DNA from: Hypomesus transpacificus
Taxonomy: Eukaryota; Chordata; Actinopteri; Osmeriformes; Osmeridae
Reading direction: 5' to 3'
Assembly (NCBI RefSeq): GCF_021917145.1
Contig: NC_061071.1
Location: 8,530,072 to 8,594,071, forward strand
DNA length: 64,000 nt
This document shows, one piece after another, positions 29,958 through 39,955 of the stretch (positions within the stretch are counted from its first letter, which is position 1; every line of letters starts with the position of its first letter). The notes under the pieces were generated by a model, which was given only the letters and a program-made list of their open reading frames with translations, was not told where the DNA came from and did no database searches. The position numbers and the translations under genes were made by a program.

Positions 29958-30775
29958 CTAACAGGAATCCACGATACGCCTCATAGAGCTGAACCTCATC
30001 ACATTGCTCATGCCCATCTCCCTGAGGTTCCTGTACTCTCCAGGCCTCATGTACATCTGCCTGCCTCTGTAGTTGGGCTGCTCGTACATCAGCCAGTGGC
30101 CGTCCATCACGTTGCAGGACTGGCAGTCGGACATGCGGTAACGATCCATCATGTTGTCACAGTCGTCCATCAGCTCGTGCATCTTGCCTCCAAAGTCAGG
30201 CCTCTCGTAGATCCTCATCCTGAAGGAGCCTCTGTGCTGTTGGTGGAAAATAAACCAAATTGACGACTCATTCTCAACTGCTCCATAACAATTTGAATGC
30301 TGCTCTAGTGTTGTTGATATCAAGCTATCTAAATCTGCTTGGTCACTCTGTCACCTACCATGGGAATCATGCGGCAGGATTTGATGCAGTCACCCATGCT
30401 CATGCCCATCAGGTGCTGGTTGTCAGGGTATTCTCCCCTCCTCACCAGCATCTGGTGGCCCATGAAGTTGGGCCTCTCGTAGACCATGAAGCAACCACTG
30501 TCCACCCTGCAGGAGTTGCAGTGGCTGAGGAACGAGGTGAGCTCAGGGCAGTCGCTGCTAGTCTCATAGGAACGACCCTGGAAGTTCTTGTCCTCGTAGA
30601 AGATGATCTGAAGGCAAGCATGTAATTCGTACTTAACCATTAATTTGTCTGACTTTGCATTGCATGTTATTTTCTATATCCATGCCTGTGTTGCTGTGTG
30701 TTCCTGTGACTGCAGACTGAAGTGAGTATTTCCGACAAAGAGATGTAGATCAAATGTTGCACTTACTTTTCCCAT
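29958..30775 (-). CDS. crygm: Gamma-M crystallin, array gene 4
   Basis: Methionine-rich lens crystallin, 178 residues from the MGK start. An in-frame ATG six bases upstream (at 30779-30781, giving MTMGK) could add two. Exons: 30767-30775, 30359-30607 (83 codons, starting [15 protein letters not shown]) and 29958-30236 (starting [17 protein letters not shown], ending MRRIVDSC). The linker end of exon 2 contains [18 protein letters not shown], a Met-Gly insertion relative to the 81-codon form. It has a single Trp ([11 protein letters not shown]). On the minus strand a TATATAAAAG box lies at 30833-30842, with a TGATGACTCA word 30 bases farther upstream (30873-30882). AATAAA is 18 bases past the stop. 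It is head-to-head with array gene 5, with about 700 bases between the starts. Confidence 0.93.
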
Positions 30776-30832
30776 GGTCATGTTGATGGTGAGTGATTTC
30801 CAAATGCAATGTTTCAACATCGTACCCTGTCC

Positions 30833-30882
30833 CTTTTATATAGCATCTCCGTATGCATTGTGCAGAAACCTATGAGTCATCA
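30833..30882 (-). promoter_or_regulatory. Array gene 4 core promoter: TATA box plus Maf/AP-1-like word
   Basis: Read on the minus strand, TGATGACTCA (30873-30882) precedes TATATAAAAG (30833-30842) by 30 bases. The same ten-base word occurs upstream of array gene 5. Maf factors regulating crystallin genes through such sites is established. Use of these sites is inferred. Confidence 0.55.
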
Positions 30883-31349
30883 TTCTATATTGTGGTACAG
30901 GGCAGCTCTGTAGGGTGGCATACTGTATGCCACATTTTGCACTGCACAGAATATGTTATTTGTGTATCCAGCAAGCCCAATCTGCCTTTTTACCAAAATG
31001 TTACTTTGAAACATTATGCAGTTCAAAAACGATACCCAGTTATATTTAACTACAACCGAATCATTCCTTCAAAAATGTTTGACAATGAGCAATTATTTAA
31101 TTTAACGCACAAGTTATACAGTTTTCACAAATACAAAAATGACAACACATGGTTTCCATAAAGATGATACTTAATTGCAGAATTAACTTTTTTTTTCTTC
31201 TTTTATTTAGCTTGCATCACATGTATAACCTAACATGAGCATGGCAACATGTAAAAACATGTAATGGCATTCTGATTTTCTGATGATGGCAACTCCTTAA
31301 CAGCAATAGAAGTGTGCTGTGGGAAAATGAATACAGGCCCACGTGGGCC

Positions 31350-31418
31350 TGCTGATGACTCAGGAGGATTGAAACAAAGGGGTACAAGGTGCTCTGGGGG
31401 TGAAGGTCAATATAAAAG
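31350..31418 (+). promoter_or_regulatory. Array gene 5 core promoter: TATA box plus Maf-like element
   Basis: TGCTGATGACTCAG (31350-31363) combines a MARE half-site (TGCTGA) with a TGACTCA core. TATAAAAG follows at 31411-31418, 60 bases before the ATG. Confidence 0.6.
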
Positions 31419-31477
31419 TGGCACTGGATGGTGTAACAAACTGTGTCACTTGGTTATCAAAAAGCTATACCATCAAC

Positions 31478-32726
31478 ATGGGCAGGGTAATGGTTTATAT
31501 GGATGGAGTATTATAACATGATCATATAGTCTAATTTGATGACATGGTATCATAATTGAGGGAGCATTTAAGCACAGCTCGAACCTCTTGATAGAGTGTG
31601 CCTTAACAATGTAGAGTAAAATATCTCCTCAGTGAAAATGAAAGACATTTTCAAGTAACAGTTTCACTTGAGGCAGATAGCGATTAATTGCAGAAAAAGT
31701 AAAAAAAAAATAACTACACATACTACGTAAAGATAGATTCGTTTTTTTTTACAATCTCAATAATAATCTCAATGGACACCTGTCAGTTCAGAGAGGCAGC
31801 ACTATTTTCTTGCCAGAAAACCCCAAACACTGTAAGGATGCTTGTGGTTTCTTTTTGCCTGCAGATCATCTTCTACGAGGATAAAAACTTCCAGGGTCGT
31901 TCCTACGACACTAACAGCGACTGCAATGACTTGAACATGCACCTGAGTCGCTGCAACTCCTGCAGGGTGAACAGTGGCTGCTGCATTGTCTATGATCGCT
32001 CCAACTTCATGGGGAACCAGATGTTCCTCAAAAGGGGCGAGTACTCAGACTTCCAGCGTATGGGCAGCATGGGCATGGGCATGCTAGATGACATCCACTC
32101 CTGTCGCATGATCCCCATGGTAAGACAGGGACCACGTTTAACCATATAGAAGCTGTGCACATATTTCCGTTTCAATGCATGCTAATCTTTCTTCTACACA
32201 TCACTGGGTAAAAACACAGAAAATGCAAGTTAAGCACAAACTCAAACTGATGTATTTTGAAAGCACATAGATGTTATACCTAGTCATACCAGACCTGGCC
32301 ATGCAGTAAATCAATGTATTGAATACATCGGTGAGAACACATAATTTACAAGCAATTATTAATCAATTTATTTATTTGAATTAATCAAAATATGTTATTG
32401 ATTTGTGTATAAACATGACAGTGACTTAACCTATTCTTCCCCAACAGCACAGAGGATCTTACAGGATGCAACTCTTTGAGAGGGAGAACTTCGGAGGTCA
32501 GATGCACGAGCTGATGGATGATTGTGATTCTATCCAAGAGCGTTACCGCATGTCCGACTGCCAGTCCTGCAACGTGATGGACGGCCACTGGCTGATGTAC
32601 GAGCAGCCCAACTACAGAGGCAGGATGATGTACCTGAGGCCTGGAGAGTACAGGAACCTCAGGGAGATGGGAATGAGCAACATGATGAGATTCAGCTCTA
32701 TGAGGCGTATCGTGGACATGTGTTAA
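31478..32726 (+). CDS. crygm: Gamma-M crystallin with extended Met-Gly linker, array gene 5
   Basis: Lens gamma-M crystallin, 180 residues, the longest in the array. Exons: 31478-31486 (MGR, where most relatives have MGK), 31865-32119 (85 codons) and 32448-32726 (starting [17 protein letters not shown], ending MRRIVDMC). Exon 2 starts [15 protein letters not shown] and diverges in its middle ([17 protein letters not shown]). Near its end it carries the insertion [11 protein letters not shown], four codons more than the typical 81. It has one Trp ([11 protein letters not shown]). Exon 3 is identical to that of array gene 3 over its first 149 bases. AATAAA is at 32760-32765. Confidence 0.93.
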
Positions 32727-34266
32727 AGTTACTAACATCAGAAGAATGTAAAATGTGCCAATAAAACGTTTTTTGACATAATTATTGTACTTAGTGTACG
32801 TTTCTTAAAACCTGACAACTTGACATGTTCAGAAAAGGTCCCTCGTCTTAATCCCAACATTTCATTTAAAAAACTAAAATATTCAATTGACAGCAATTAC
32901 AAACAAAAACAGACATTCATTCATCTTTGAATCGACTCCAAAAAAGAGAAATGTATCAATTGAGCTGTAACAACATTCAACCATCGACATTTGCTTATGT
33001 GTGAGCGACTTCATCAGATTGCATTTACGTAAGCGGGTCTCCAACTTTAAAAAGGTTAAGTCAACTTGGGGGGCTGAGGGTTTCTGTTCCAGGAAGCCAT
33101 AACTCTTCTTTCAAGTTTAGGTAGCTAATAGAGTTAGCTTTAACACTTAAAGTAACGTTGATAGTCAACTGTGAGCAACATGCGGTATGATTTTGAAATA
33201 GTCAAAGCACATACTATCATCAGTTTACTTTTGATTTCCTTCAAAGCATTGTGTTAACTCCAATAATCTTTGCAAGTTTACAGTATGCTCGAGAGGTTTC
33301 TGCTCTGGCTTAATGTTTGTCTGTGTTTTCATTCTGCCTTACTGTATATGGAGAATATTCTCTTTTCAAAGTAGACAATGAGAGAGCTCATCAAAACAAT
33401 ACACGGCATGATAACTCTGCAAACCAGATGATAGTGTACTGTACTGTACAGCATGATGCCAAGTCAGGGGGTTTCACAATAGGAGGGCGCATTTCACTGG
33501 ATTTAATATAAAAGAAAAGTAGGCTGAATGTAAATTGTATACTTTGTCTATTTAGGTGCACTACTGAATAAACAAAGGTAAACATACATAAACAAAACAT
33601 AAACATGATCAATTTACAATTACTCCCTGTGTGAGTTAACAATTAATTTAAACACTTGTCATGCAATATATAGCAATATATAAGTATAACAAATATTTAA
33701 GCACTATATTAATGAAGTAAATCCTCAAGGTACATTGATTATGTCTCTACATTGCTTGGAGTTGGGTATGAGTTACTGCACCAGGTTTTGTCATGTAGCG
33801 AGCATGGATCAGGCTGAACTTGAGAACCTTGCAAGATCCAAATTTCCACTTTGCAGATCTTTTGGTGGTTTTGTATATTTTTTGAAAGAAATGAAATAAA
33901 ATATTGTCTTACTAAATGTTCTGTGCCTTGTGCATCTTTGCAAAAATGTACATGCACATACACATGCATTTTACGTCAACTTGAAAGACAACATTTTTTT
34001 TATCTTGAGTAAATATCTATCAAAAGTATGCCATGAAAGTAGTCTGCAGTTTGCATTTGATTTGATGATGAACACTCCGATTTCACCTTACAGAGCACTA
34101 AATGATAAGTTGCAATCTGCACAGCTTTGATGTATAATACAGTACTGACGGAACTCTGCTGACACAGAGATTTATACAACTGGGCAGCAAATTCTTTTGG
34201 AGCCACAGCAAGCATAAAAGGCAGCGCTCCAGTGAGGAGTACAACAGAAATCAAAAATCTGTGACC
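32727..34266. other. Spacer between array genes 5 and 6
   Basis: About 1.5 kb of AT-rich sequence. The right end holds the promoter of array gene 6. The rest shows no exon, relic or recognised repeat. Confidence 0.5.
34157..34220 (+). promoter_or_regulatory. Array gene 6 core promoter: TATA-like box plus half Maf site
   Basis: TGCTGACACAG (34157-34167) is a MARE half-site. It lies 45 bases upstream of the TATA-like CATAAAAG (34213-34220), which is 46 bases before the ATG. Confidence 0.5.
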
Positions 34267-35298
34267 ATGAACGGGAAGGTAAATGAGGGATGGGGATCAC
34301 CATGGGCACTCTATATTACCAAATCTTCTGAGAAAGAAAATGACCATATTTGACAAATGGGTCCGATTGCCTCTGTAAAATATCAACTAACTATGTAGAA
34401 AAAAAATGTATTACCAGATTGAGTAGTGTAACATTAGCCTTCAGTACATAGATCATCATCACTGGATTGCAATCTCTTGTAAGGTCTTGCAAAGTTATTG
34501 CTAGAAAGTTTAGCCTTGCTGGTTTTTCCTGCAACTCAAATATCCGAATCCCGACACTGTCTGTGCATGTTCTCTTTTACCGCCCACCAGATCATCTTTT
34601 ACGAGGACAGGAACTTCCAGGGTCGCTCCTATGAGAGCAGCAGCGACTGCTCCGACATGTCCTCCCACTTGAGCCGCTGCAACTCCTGCAAGGTGGAGAG
34701 TGGCTGCTTCATGGTCTACGATCGTCCCAACTACATGGGTCAGCAGTACCTGCTGCGGAGAGGGGAGTACCCTGAGCACCAGCGCATTATGGGCTTCAGC
34801 GACTGCATCAGGTCCTGCCGCATGATCCCCACAGTAAGCAATGGCACGGTCCGGATTTGTGTGCACCAAATAGCAATTTCTCAAAGGGCTTAAGTCTGCC
34901 ATAGGATACTTTTAGGCTGTGTTAGTGAAAATGTTTGTATGAGATTAATCAGTAAACCAGTAGACCGCCTTGTTGACAGAAAATCAGATGAAAGCTATGA
35001 TTTTTTGTTATGTTCCATACAGCCCAGAGGCCCCTTCATGATGAGGATCTATGAGAGGGAGAACTTCGGAGGTCAGATGCACGAGCTGATGGATGATTGT
35101 GATTCCATCCAGGATCGTTACCGCATGTCCGACATGCAGTCGTGCAACGTGATGGAGGGTCACTGGGTCATGTACGAGCAGCCCCACTACAAGGGCAGGA
35201 TGACGTACCTGAGGCCTGGAGAGTACAGGAACCTCAGGGAGATGGGAAATGATGACATGGGATTCAGTTCCATTAGACGCATCACAGATTCATATTAA
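34267..35298 (+). CDS. crygm: Gamma-M crystallin, array gene 6
   Basis: Lens gamma-M crystallin, 176 residues. Exons: 34267-34278 (MNGK, one codon longer than the usual first exon), 34591-34833 (81 codons, starting [20 protein letters not shown]) and 35023-35298 (starting [17 protein letters not shown], ending [10 protein letters not shown]). It has one Trp ([11 protein letters not shown]). Exon 3 begins Pro-Arg-Gly rather than the usual His-Arg-Gly. A 53-base stretch coding the [18 protein letters not shown] region is the same as in array genes 3 and 5. Exon 1 with flanking promoter and intron sequence is duplicated downstream at 35678-36030. AATAAA at 35328-35333. Confidence 0.93.
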
Positions 35299-35559
35299 AC
35301 GTATTGCCTCTAAGTGCAGGCGTTTTTAATAAACCCTTTAAACACTTCCTTTTTTTCTTTCTTATTCTTCCTTAACAAAGCATTATAAAATGAATTGCAA
35401 CTGCATTAAACTGTTACAAAATCAGACCTGTTGTAGCAGTTTACTTACTATCTAATTTATATTCATGTACATGCTGCCAAGAAATATGGTGTGGTGTAAG
35501 CTGTTAACAATACCATAGTCCTCCAGTGCAAACTTTCTGCATAAACTACATAATAAAAA

Positions 35560-35634
35560 TAAATACATTAAAATGATCCTCAGCAGAGACATAGTGGTCA
35601 CAACCAGTGAGCCAATTACACTAACTTGACATGC
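35560..35634 (+). repeat. Direct repeat, left copy, bracketing orphan exon 1
   Basis: About 75 bases containing CCTCAGCAGAG, then ACAACCAGTGAGCC and TTACACTAACTTGACAT. It recurs in the same orientation at 36043-36116 with scattered differences. Confidence 0.75.
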
Positions 35635-35677
35635 ATCATTCAAATCTGCCATTTATTGTGCAACATCTTGAATAAAT

Positions 35678-36030
35678 GTATAAGGCAGTGCTCCAGTGAG
35701 GAGTACAACAGAAATAAAAAACATTGACCATGAACGGAAAGGTAAATGAGGGATGTGGATCACCATGGGTACTCTATATTACCAAATCTTCTGAGAAAGA
35801 AAATGACTATATTTTACAAATGAGTCTCATTGCCTCTGTAAAATATCAACTAACTTTGTAGGAAAATGGTTGTATTACCAGATTGAGTAGAGTGACATTA
35901 GCTTTCAGTACATAGCTCATCATCACTGCATTGCAATGTCTTGCAAGGTGCATTTGAACACTTTAAAGTTATTGCTAGAAAGCAATACGTTTAGCATTCC
36001 CTGGAAATCTTTCGTTTTTTTCTGCAACTC
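35678..36030 (+). pseudogene. Orphan crystallin exon 1 with partial promoter and intron (copy of array gene 6 start)
   Basis: About 350 bases align with 34213-34545 at high identity. The alignment runs from the TATA-like word through the 5' UTR, the exon 1 codons (35730-35741, ATG AAC GGA AAG, then GTAAAT) and most of intron 1. The homology ends before exon 2, and no exon 2 or 3 of its own follows before the next gene's promoter. The Maf-like half-site of the parent promoter is not included. It is best read as the remnant of an unequal crossover or partial duplication. A transcript starting here could in principle splice into the following pseudogene, but nothing in the sequence shows that it does. 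Confidence 0.8.
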
Positions 36031-36042
36031 AAATAACACAAA

Positions 36043-36116
36043 TGAACTAAATTAAAATTATCCTCAGCAGAGAGACCTAGTGATGACAACCAGTGAGCCT
36101 ATTACATTAACTTGAC
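36043..36116 (+). repeat. Direct repeat, right copy, bracketing orphan exon 1
   Basis: Second copy of the 75-base sequence at 35560-35634, with words CCTCAGCAGAG, GACAACCAGTGAGCC and TTACATTAACTTGACAT. It lies just after the duplicated exon 1 block. Confidence 0.75.
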
Positions 36117-36560
36117 ATTAGTGACAGTGTCAGCTGGACACCAATATGTAGGAAACAAGTGTTATGGTGTAAATGTAAACATGGACACTTTTACAATGCT
36201 CCTGCCCCTACAAAGTATGATTAATGGAAATGATCCATTGTTACCAAAAGTAGGCTTGGACCCACACAAAAGAGTTATGTGATTATATCTTATTTTGACT
36301 TTATATTGTTACAGTATTTTATTGATTCATAACCACATGTGAAAAAACTACCTTGATGTTTAGAACAGTGCTTTCATTTAGGTCAAAAGTAGAGTGTGGC
36401 CTGTGGTATTTGAAAAAAAAATATTGAGGGATTTTTTTCTTTTTTTTATCCATTCACAAAGTACAATACAGAGTACTGACCTCTGGTCACGTACGGACAC
36501 AATGATAAATTACAATTCTGTGACTGTAAATACAGTTCAAAGAGGCACCTTTAATAATTC

Positions 36561-36624
36561 TGCTCACTCAGTGCTTTAAACAATAGATATGTAGATGATC
36601 TGCATGTGAAGCAAGGTATAAAAG
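36561..36624 (+). promoter_or_regulatory. Promoter of the crystallin pseudogene: TATA box and Maf-like word
   Basis: TGCTCACTCAGTGC (36561-36574) resembles a degenerate MARE and lies 42 bases upstream of TATAAAAG (36617-36624). The promoter layout of the array is kept although the gene is dead. Confidence 0.45.
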
Positions 36625-36698
36625 TATCCAAGGTTAGTGCATCAGATATACAAATTTATAATTTTCATAAACTATCAGAAACCCTCTATAGATTCACT

Positions 36699-37791
36699 AT
36701 GACCATGGGCAAGGTAAGTAAACTTCTGAAGTGCAAGTCAACATTGAAAAGTAGAAGACAGGAACTTCCAAGGTCGCGACTGCTCTGAGCTCACCTCCTT
36801 CCTCAGTCGCTGCAACTCATGCAAGGTGGAGAGTGGCTGCTTCATGGTCTATGACCGGCCGCTCTAACTTCATGGGAAACCAGTACATTGTGAAGAGAGG
36901 GGAGTACTCTGACTACCAGCGTACGTGCATGAGTGACTGCATCAGGTCCTGCCGTGTGATTCCTATGGTAAACCCAAATTCCTATAACTATCTCAGCTAG
37001 TTGGACTGAGTTGAAAGGTGACCAGATTTGTTTGCAATGGGCCCAAATTATCTTGCTTATCTTGCTTATCTTGCTTCCCTCTCCCATTGCAGCACACGGT
37101 AAAAATCTGTGAGACAGAGAACTTCGGAGGCGAGATGCACGAGCTGATGGACGACTGTAACAACATGATTGATTTTAAGCAGATTGTCTGTGTTCATAAA
37201 CCTTGTGTCCTACTGAGGTCAACATGTCATTCAGTGAGGGCCCTCAATGAGTGAATATAGCCATGGAACGCACTCTGGCCAGACTCTTAGGAGACAGTAA
37301 GGAGCAAACATGCACAAATAGGGCTTATGTGAGTTACGACTTGTTCACCTGTTTTGTCTGTTCTAGTGTGTCACTGTACTGATCGTTGAGACCCTTTAAG
37401 GAAGCGATTCTGTGCATTCTATGTTTGAACATGTTCAGCAAACGTATATAAGCACATATTGAGAGACAGAGTCCTCACTCAGGCTAATCACTCTGTCATG
37501 GACTGATGGTGTGATCCGAGCTTGTCTAATAAACAAAGTGAACCCTTTTCCAATTGTGGTACATTCCTTGGCCCTACCGTCTGAAAAGAAAAACATCTAA
37601 CAATGATAGATCGTTACCGCAAGTCCGACTGCCAGTCCTGCAATGTGATGGATGGCCACTGGCTGATGTGTGAGCAGCCCCACTACAGAGGCAGGCAGAT
37701 GTACCTGAGGCCTGGAGAATATAGGAACTTCAGGAAGATGGGAATGAGCAACATGATGAGAATCAACTCTATGAGGCGTCTTATGGATTAA
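36699..37791 (+). pseudogene. Gamma-M crystallin pseudogene split by a solo LTR, array gene 7
   Basis: Exon 1 (36699-36713, MTMGK, or MGK from 36705) and its GTAAGT donor look sound. Exon 2 (about 36755-36969) lacks its first codons and a proper acceptor. It also has an internal deletion near GRDCSEL and a frameshift at the position of the usual DRSNF segment. Exon 3 starts at 37093 (HTVKICETENFGGEMHELM). It is interrupted at 37170 by a 433-base insertion and resumes at 37608 ([21 protein letters not shown]), ending with TAA at 37789-37791. Without the insertion exon 3 would be close to that of array gene 4. AATAAA is still present at 37819-37824. The intact frame of the distal exon 3 suggests the gene died fairly recently. 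It is host sequence, non-functional as a crystallin. Confidence 0.88.
37170..37602 (+). mobile_element. Probable solo LTR inserted in crystallin exon 3
   Basis: A 433-base insertion starts TG and ends CA and is flanked by the 5-base direct repeat ATGAT (37165-37169 and 37603-37607), which matches a target-site duplication inside the exon. Inside it, in LTR order, are a TATATAAG box (37445-37452) and an AATAAA signal (37528-37533), consistent with U3-R-U5. No internal retroviral or retrotransposon coding sequence is present. I read it as a solitary LTR left by recombination. The family is undetermined (a 5-base duplication fits Gypsy-like elements and some endogenous retroviruses). Age cannot be measured from one LTR; the target repeats are still identical. 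Confidence 0.6.
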
Positions 37792-38606
37792 TTCACTGTT
37801 TTTTAACAGTAGAATTTTAATAAAGGCTTGTACATAAAAGCACATATATACTTTGTGATATGTACGGGACAAAACACAAGAATCAACAACATTCTCTACC
37901 ATCAAAAGGTAAGTTTTAAATAATTTTGTTATCTAATTATCGTAAAACTTTAAAAATAAATACGAATGAAAGAAATTACACCACCATGCAAATCAAGGCT
38001 TCTTGAGTTCAAAGCAAGAGGTGTGAGCAAATTATGTCCTGTAGATAATTCCTAAACAAATACTGTATTTCAGTTATCTTGGCTTGAACAACTATTTGAA
38101 CATCCAGTAAACTTAAGTGTAAAGCAAGAATCACACCAGGGTTTTTTATGATATACTTTTTCTGCTGCTGATGAGTCACACATTGTACATGCATTACTTG
38201 GAAAAGATCAGCGGTCAAGACATGGTGGCAAGACGCAAAGGAAGCACTCTCAGTCTTTCCCGATGCAGACAACACAAGTAAACTGGACCTCCAGTCACCA
38301 GTGATCGAGTGTCTTGCACTCTCCCCTTACAGCAAGAAATCAGATCACTCTGTTTTACACCCGGACGCCACTGATGAGGCTCACCACTGCCCTGGGAGGA
38401 GGGACAGGACGATGGGGATTCAGAGAATTTCTCTAATAGACGACCTGCATGCATGTGTGTGTATGTTCCGCGATTGTGAGATCAGAAAAAGGTTTATTCA
38501 CAAATAATGAGAATGGAGTCATTTCAAAACTCAACTTATTATGTACTATAGTTAGGTTACTGTTGATACAAGGTTTATAAATTAGAAAGTCCAAAAATAT
38601 GACATG

Positions 38607-38662
38607 TTTACATTTACATTTGAGTCGTTTAGCAATTATTTTCTATCCAAAGCAACTTTCAC
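38607..38662 (-). mobile_element. Decayed L2-type LINE 3' tail fragment
   Basis: About 55 bases resemble, in reverse orientation, the L2 tail seen at 1958-2023 and at the end of the LINE copy (TTTACATTTACATT, then TATCCAAAGCAACTT), with more differences. It is an older, separate insertion. Confidence 0.55.
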
Positions 38663-38941
38663 AGAGTACATTTGTCAAGAATATATATTCTCATTTGTTT
38701 ATGGTACAGCCCTCAAAGAGACATAACATAATTTGATTGTTTAATGACTAAGCTTTGTTTTTACCTCAAATTTGTATGAGTTTAAATGCAATTGACAAAC
38801 AATTATATTTTATTTCAATGCAGCATGACTTAAAAGCAAATATTACATATTTTTTGAGTTCAGCTAAATTGCTACCAAAATAAAATCTCACTTTGCATTT
38901 AGAATAACAGATAAAAGTTTACTCTTTGTAGGGTTTTAGTT

Positions 38942-39955
38942 CAGAACCTTGGGGTTACCATGGATGACGAGCTCTCCCTCACGGCCCACATTGCTGCGGT
39001 CTCCCGGTCGTGTAGATTCACCCTCTACAACATCCGGAAGATCAGGAGATACCTGTCTGAGCACTCCACCCAGCTGCTTGTCCAAGCACTTGTCCTCTCC
39101 AAGTTGGACTACTGCAACTCGCTGCTCGCCGGTCTCCCATCATGCGCAACCCGCCCTCTTCAGAGGATTCAGAACGCAGCGGCCCGTCTGGTTTACAATC
39201 TACCCAGACGCTCCCACGTTACCCCGCTCCTCATCTCCCTCCACTGGCTACCCATAACGGCCCGCATCAGATTCAAGACCCTGGTACTGACCTTCCGAGC
39301 AGTGAACGGGACTGCGCCCGACTACATCAAGTCTCTCCTGCAGCCTTACACCCCCACCCGCCACCTACGGTCTTCTTCAGACAACCGCCTGGTGGTCCCA
39401 CCTCTCAAGACCGCCCGGTCCCAGCACAAGCTCTTCTCCTGCCTGGCACCCCAGTGGTGGAATCAACTCCCCACCTCCATCAGAGACACGGACTGTCTCT
39501 CCACCTTCAAGAGAAGGCTCAAGACACACTTGTTCCGGGAGTACAATGGTACTTAGGAATGGTTTGCTGAACCCAACGCTAGTTTCCTCAAGGTTCACAA
39601 TGACTCTTGCTTAGACTGTTGCTCTTGTTGGTTAGTGGTAGCTGATTTAAACTGTTGTATTCTTTTTCTAGTTAATCCTATTTTTATTGCTTTCCTACAG
39701 GTACACCTGCACTTAGAGATTAATGTTGTGTAATTTTTATCTTGTTTAACTACATGCTCTTATGGTTTCTTCCCTTTAGCACTATTTTTTGGTTGTTCAC
39801 AATATGTACTTCTTGTTTTTGACTACCCGCAATGCTGTGGGGCTATCTGGTTGTTATTATCAGTGACCTATGCACTTTGTGAAGCTCTCTCTTGGAAGTC
39901 GCTTTGGATAAAAGCGTCTGCTAAATGAATAAATGTAAATGTAAATGTAAATGTA
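38942..39955 (+). mobile_element. L2-type LINE, 5'-truncated, reverse-transcriptase C-terminus and 3' tail
   Basis: An uninterrupted 198-codon frame (38960-39556) encodes the end of an L2-clade ORF2. Its features are LDYCNSLLAGLP, LQRIQNAAARLV, LHWLPITARIRFK, GTAPDYI and a final FKRRLKTHLFREY. Coding similarity extends a few codons upstream (QNLGVT) and then stops, so the copy is truncated at about 38942 and lacks the endonuclease and the catalytic RT motifs. The 3' region ends with GGATAAAAGCGTCTGCTAAATG and an (AAATGT)n tail. No clear target-site duplication was found. The lack of stops in the frame suggests a young insertion. Confidence 0.85.

Larger units (their letters stand above)
30782..31477. 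other. Bidirectional promoter spacer between array genes 4 and 5
   Basis: About 0.7 kb between two divergently transcribed gamma-M genes. Each side has its own TATA box and its own TGATGACTCA-type word (minus: 30873-30882; plus: within 31350-31363). No exon is seen. Confidence 0.6.
35299..36698. other. Rearranged spacer between array gene 6 and the crystallin pseudogene
   Basis: This interval contains a second copy of array gene 6's exon 1 region (35678-36030), bracketed by a degenerate direct repeat (35560-35634 and 36043-36116). The promoter of the following pseudogene is at 36561-36624. No intact gene is present. Confidence 0.7.
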
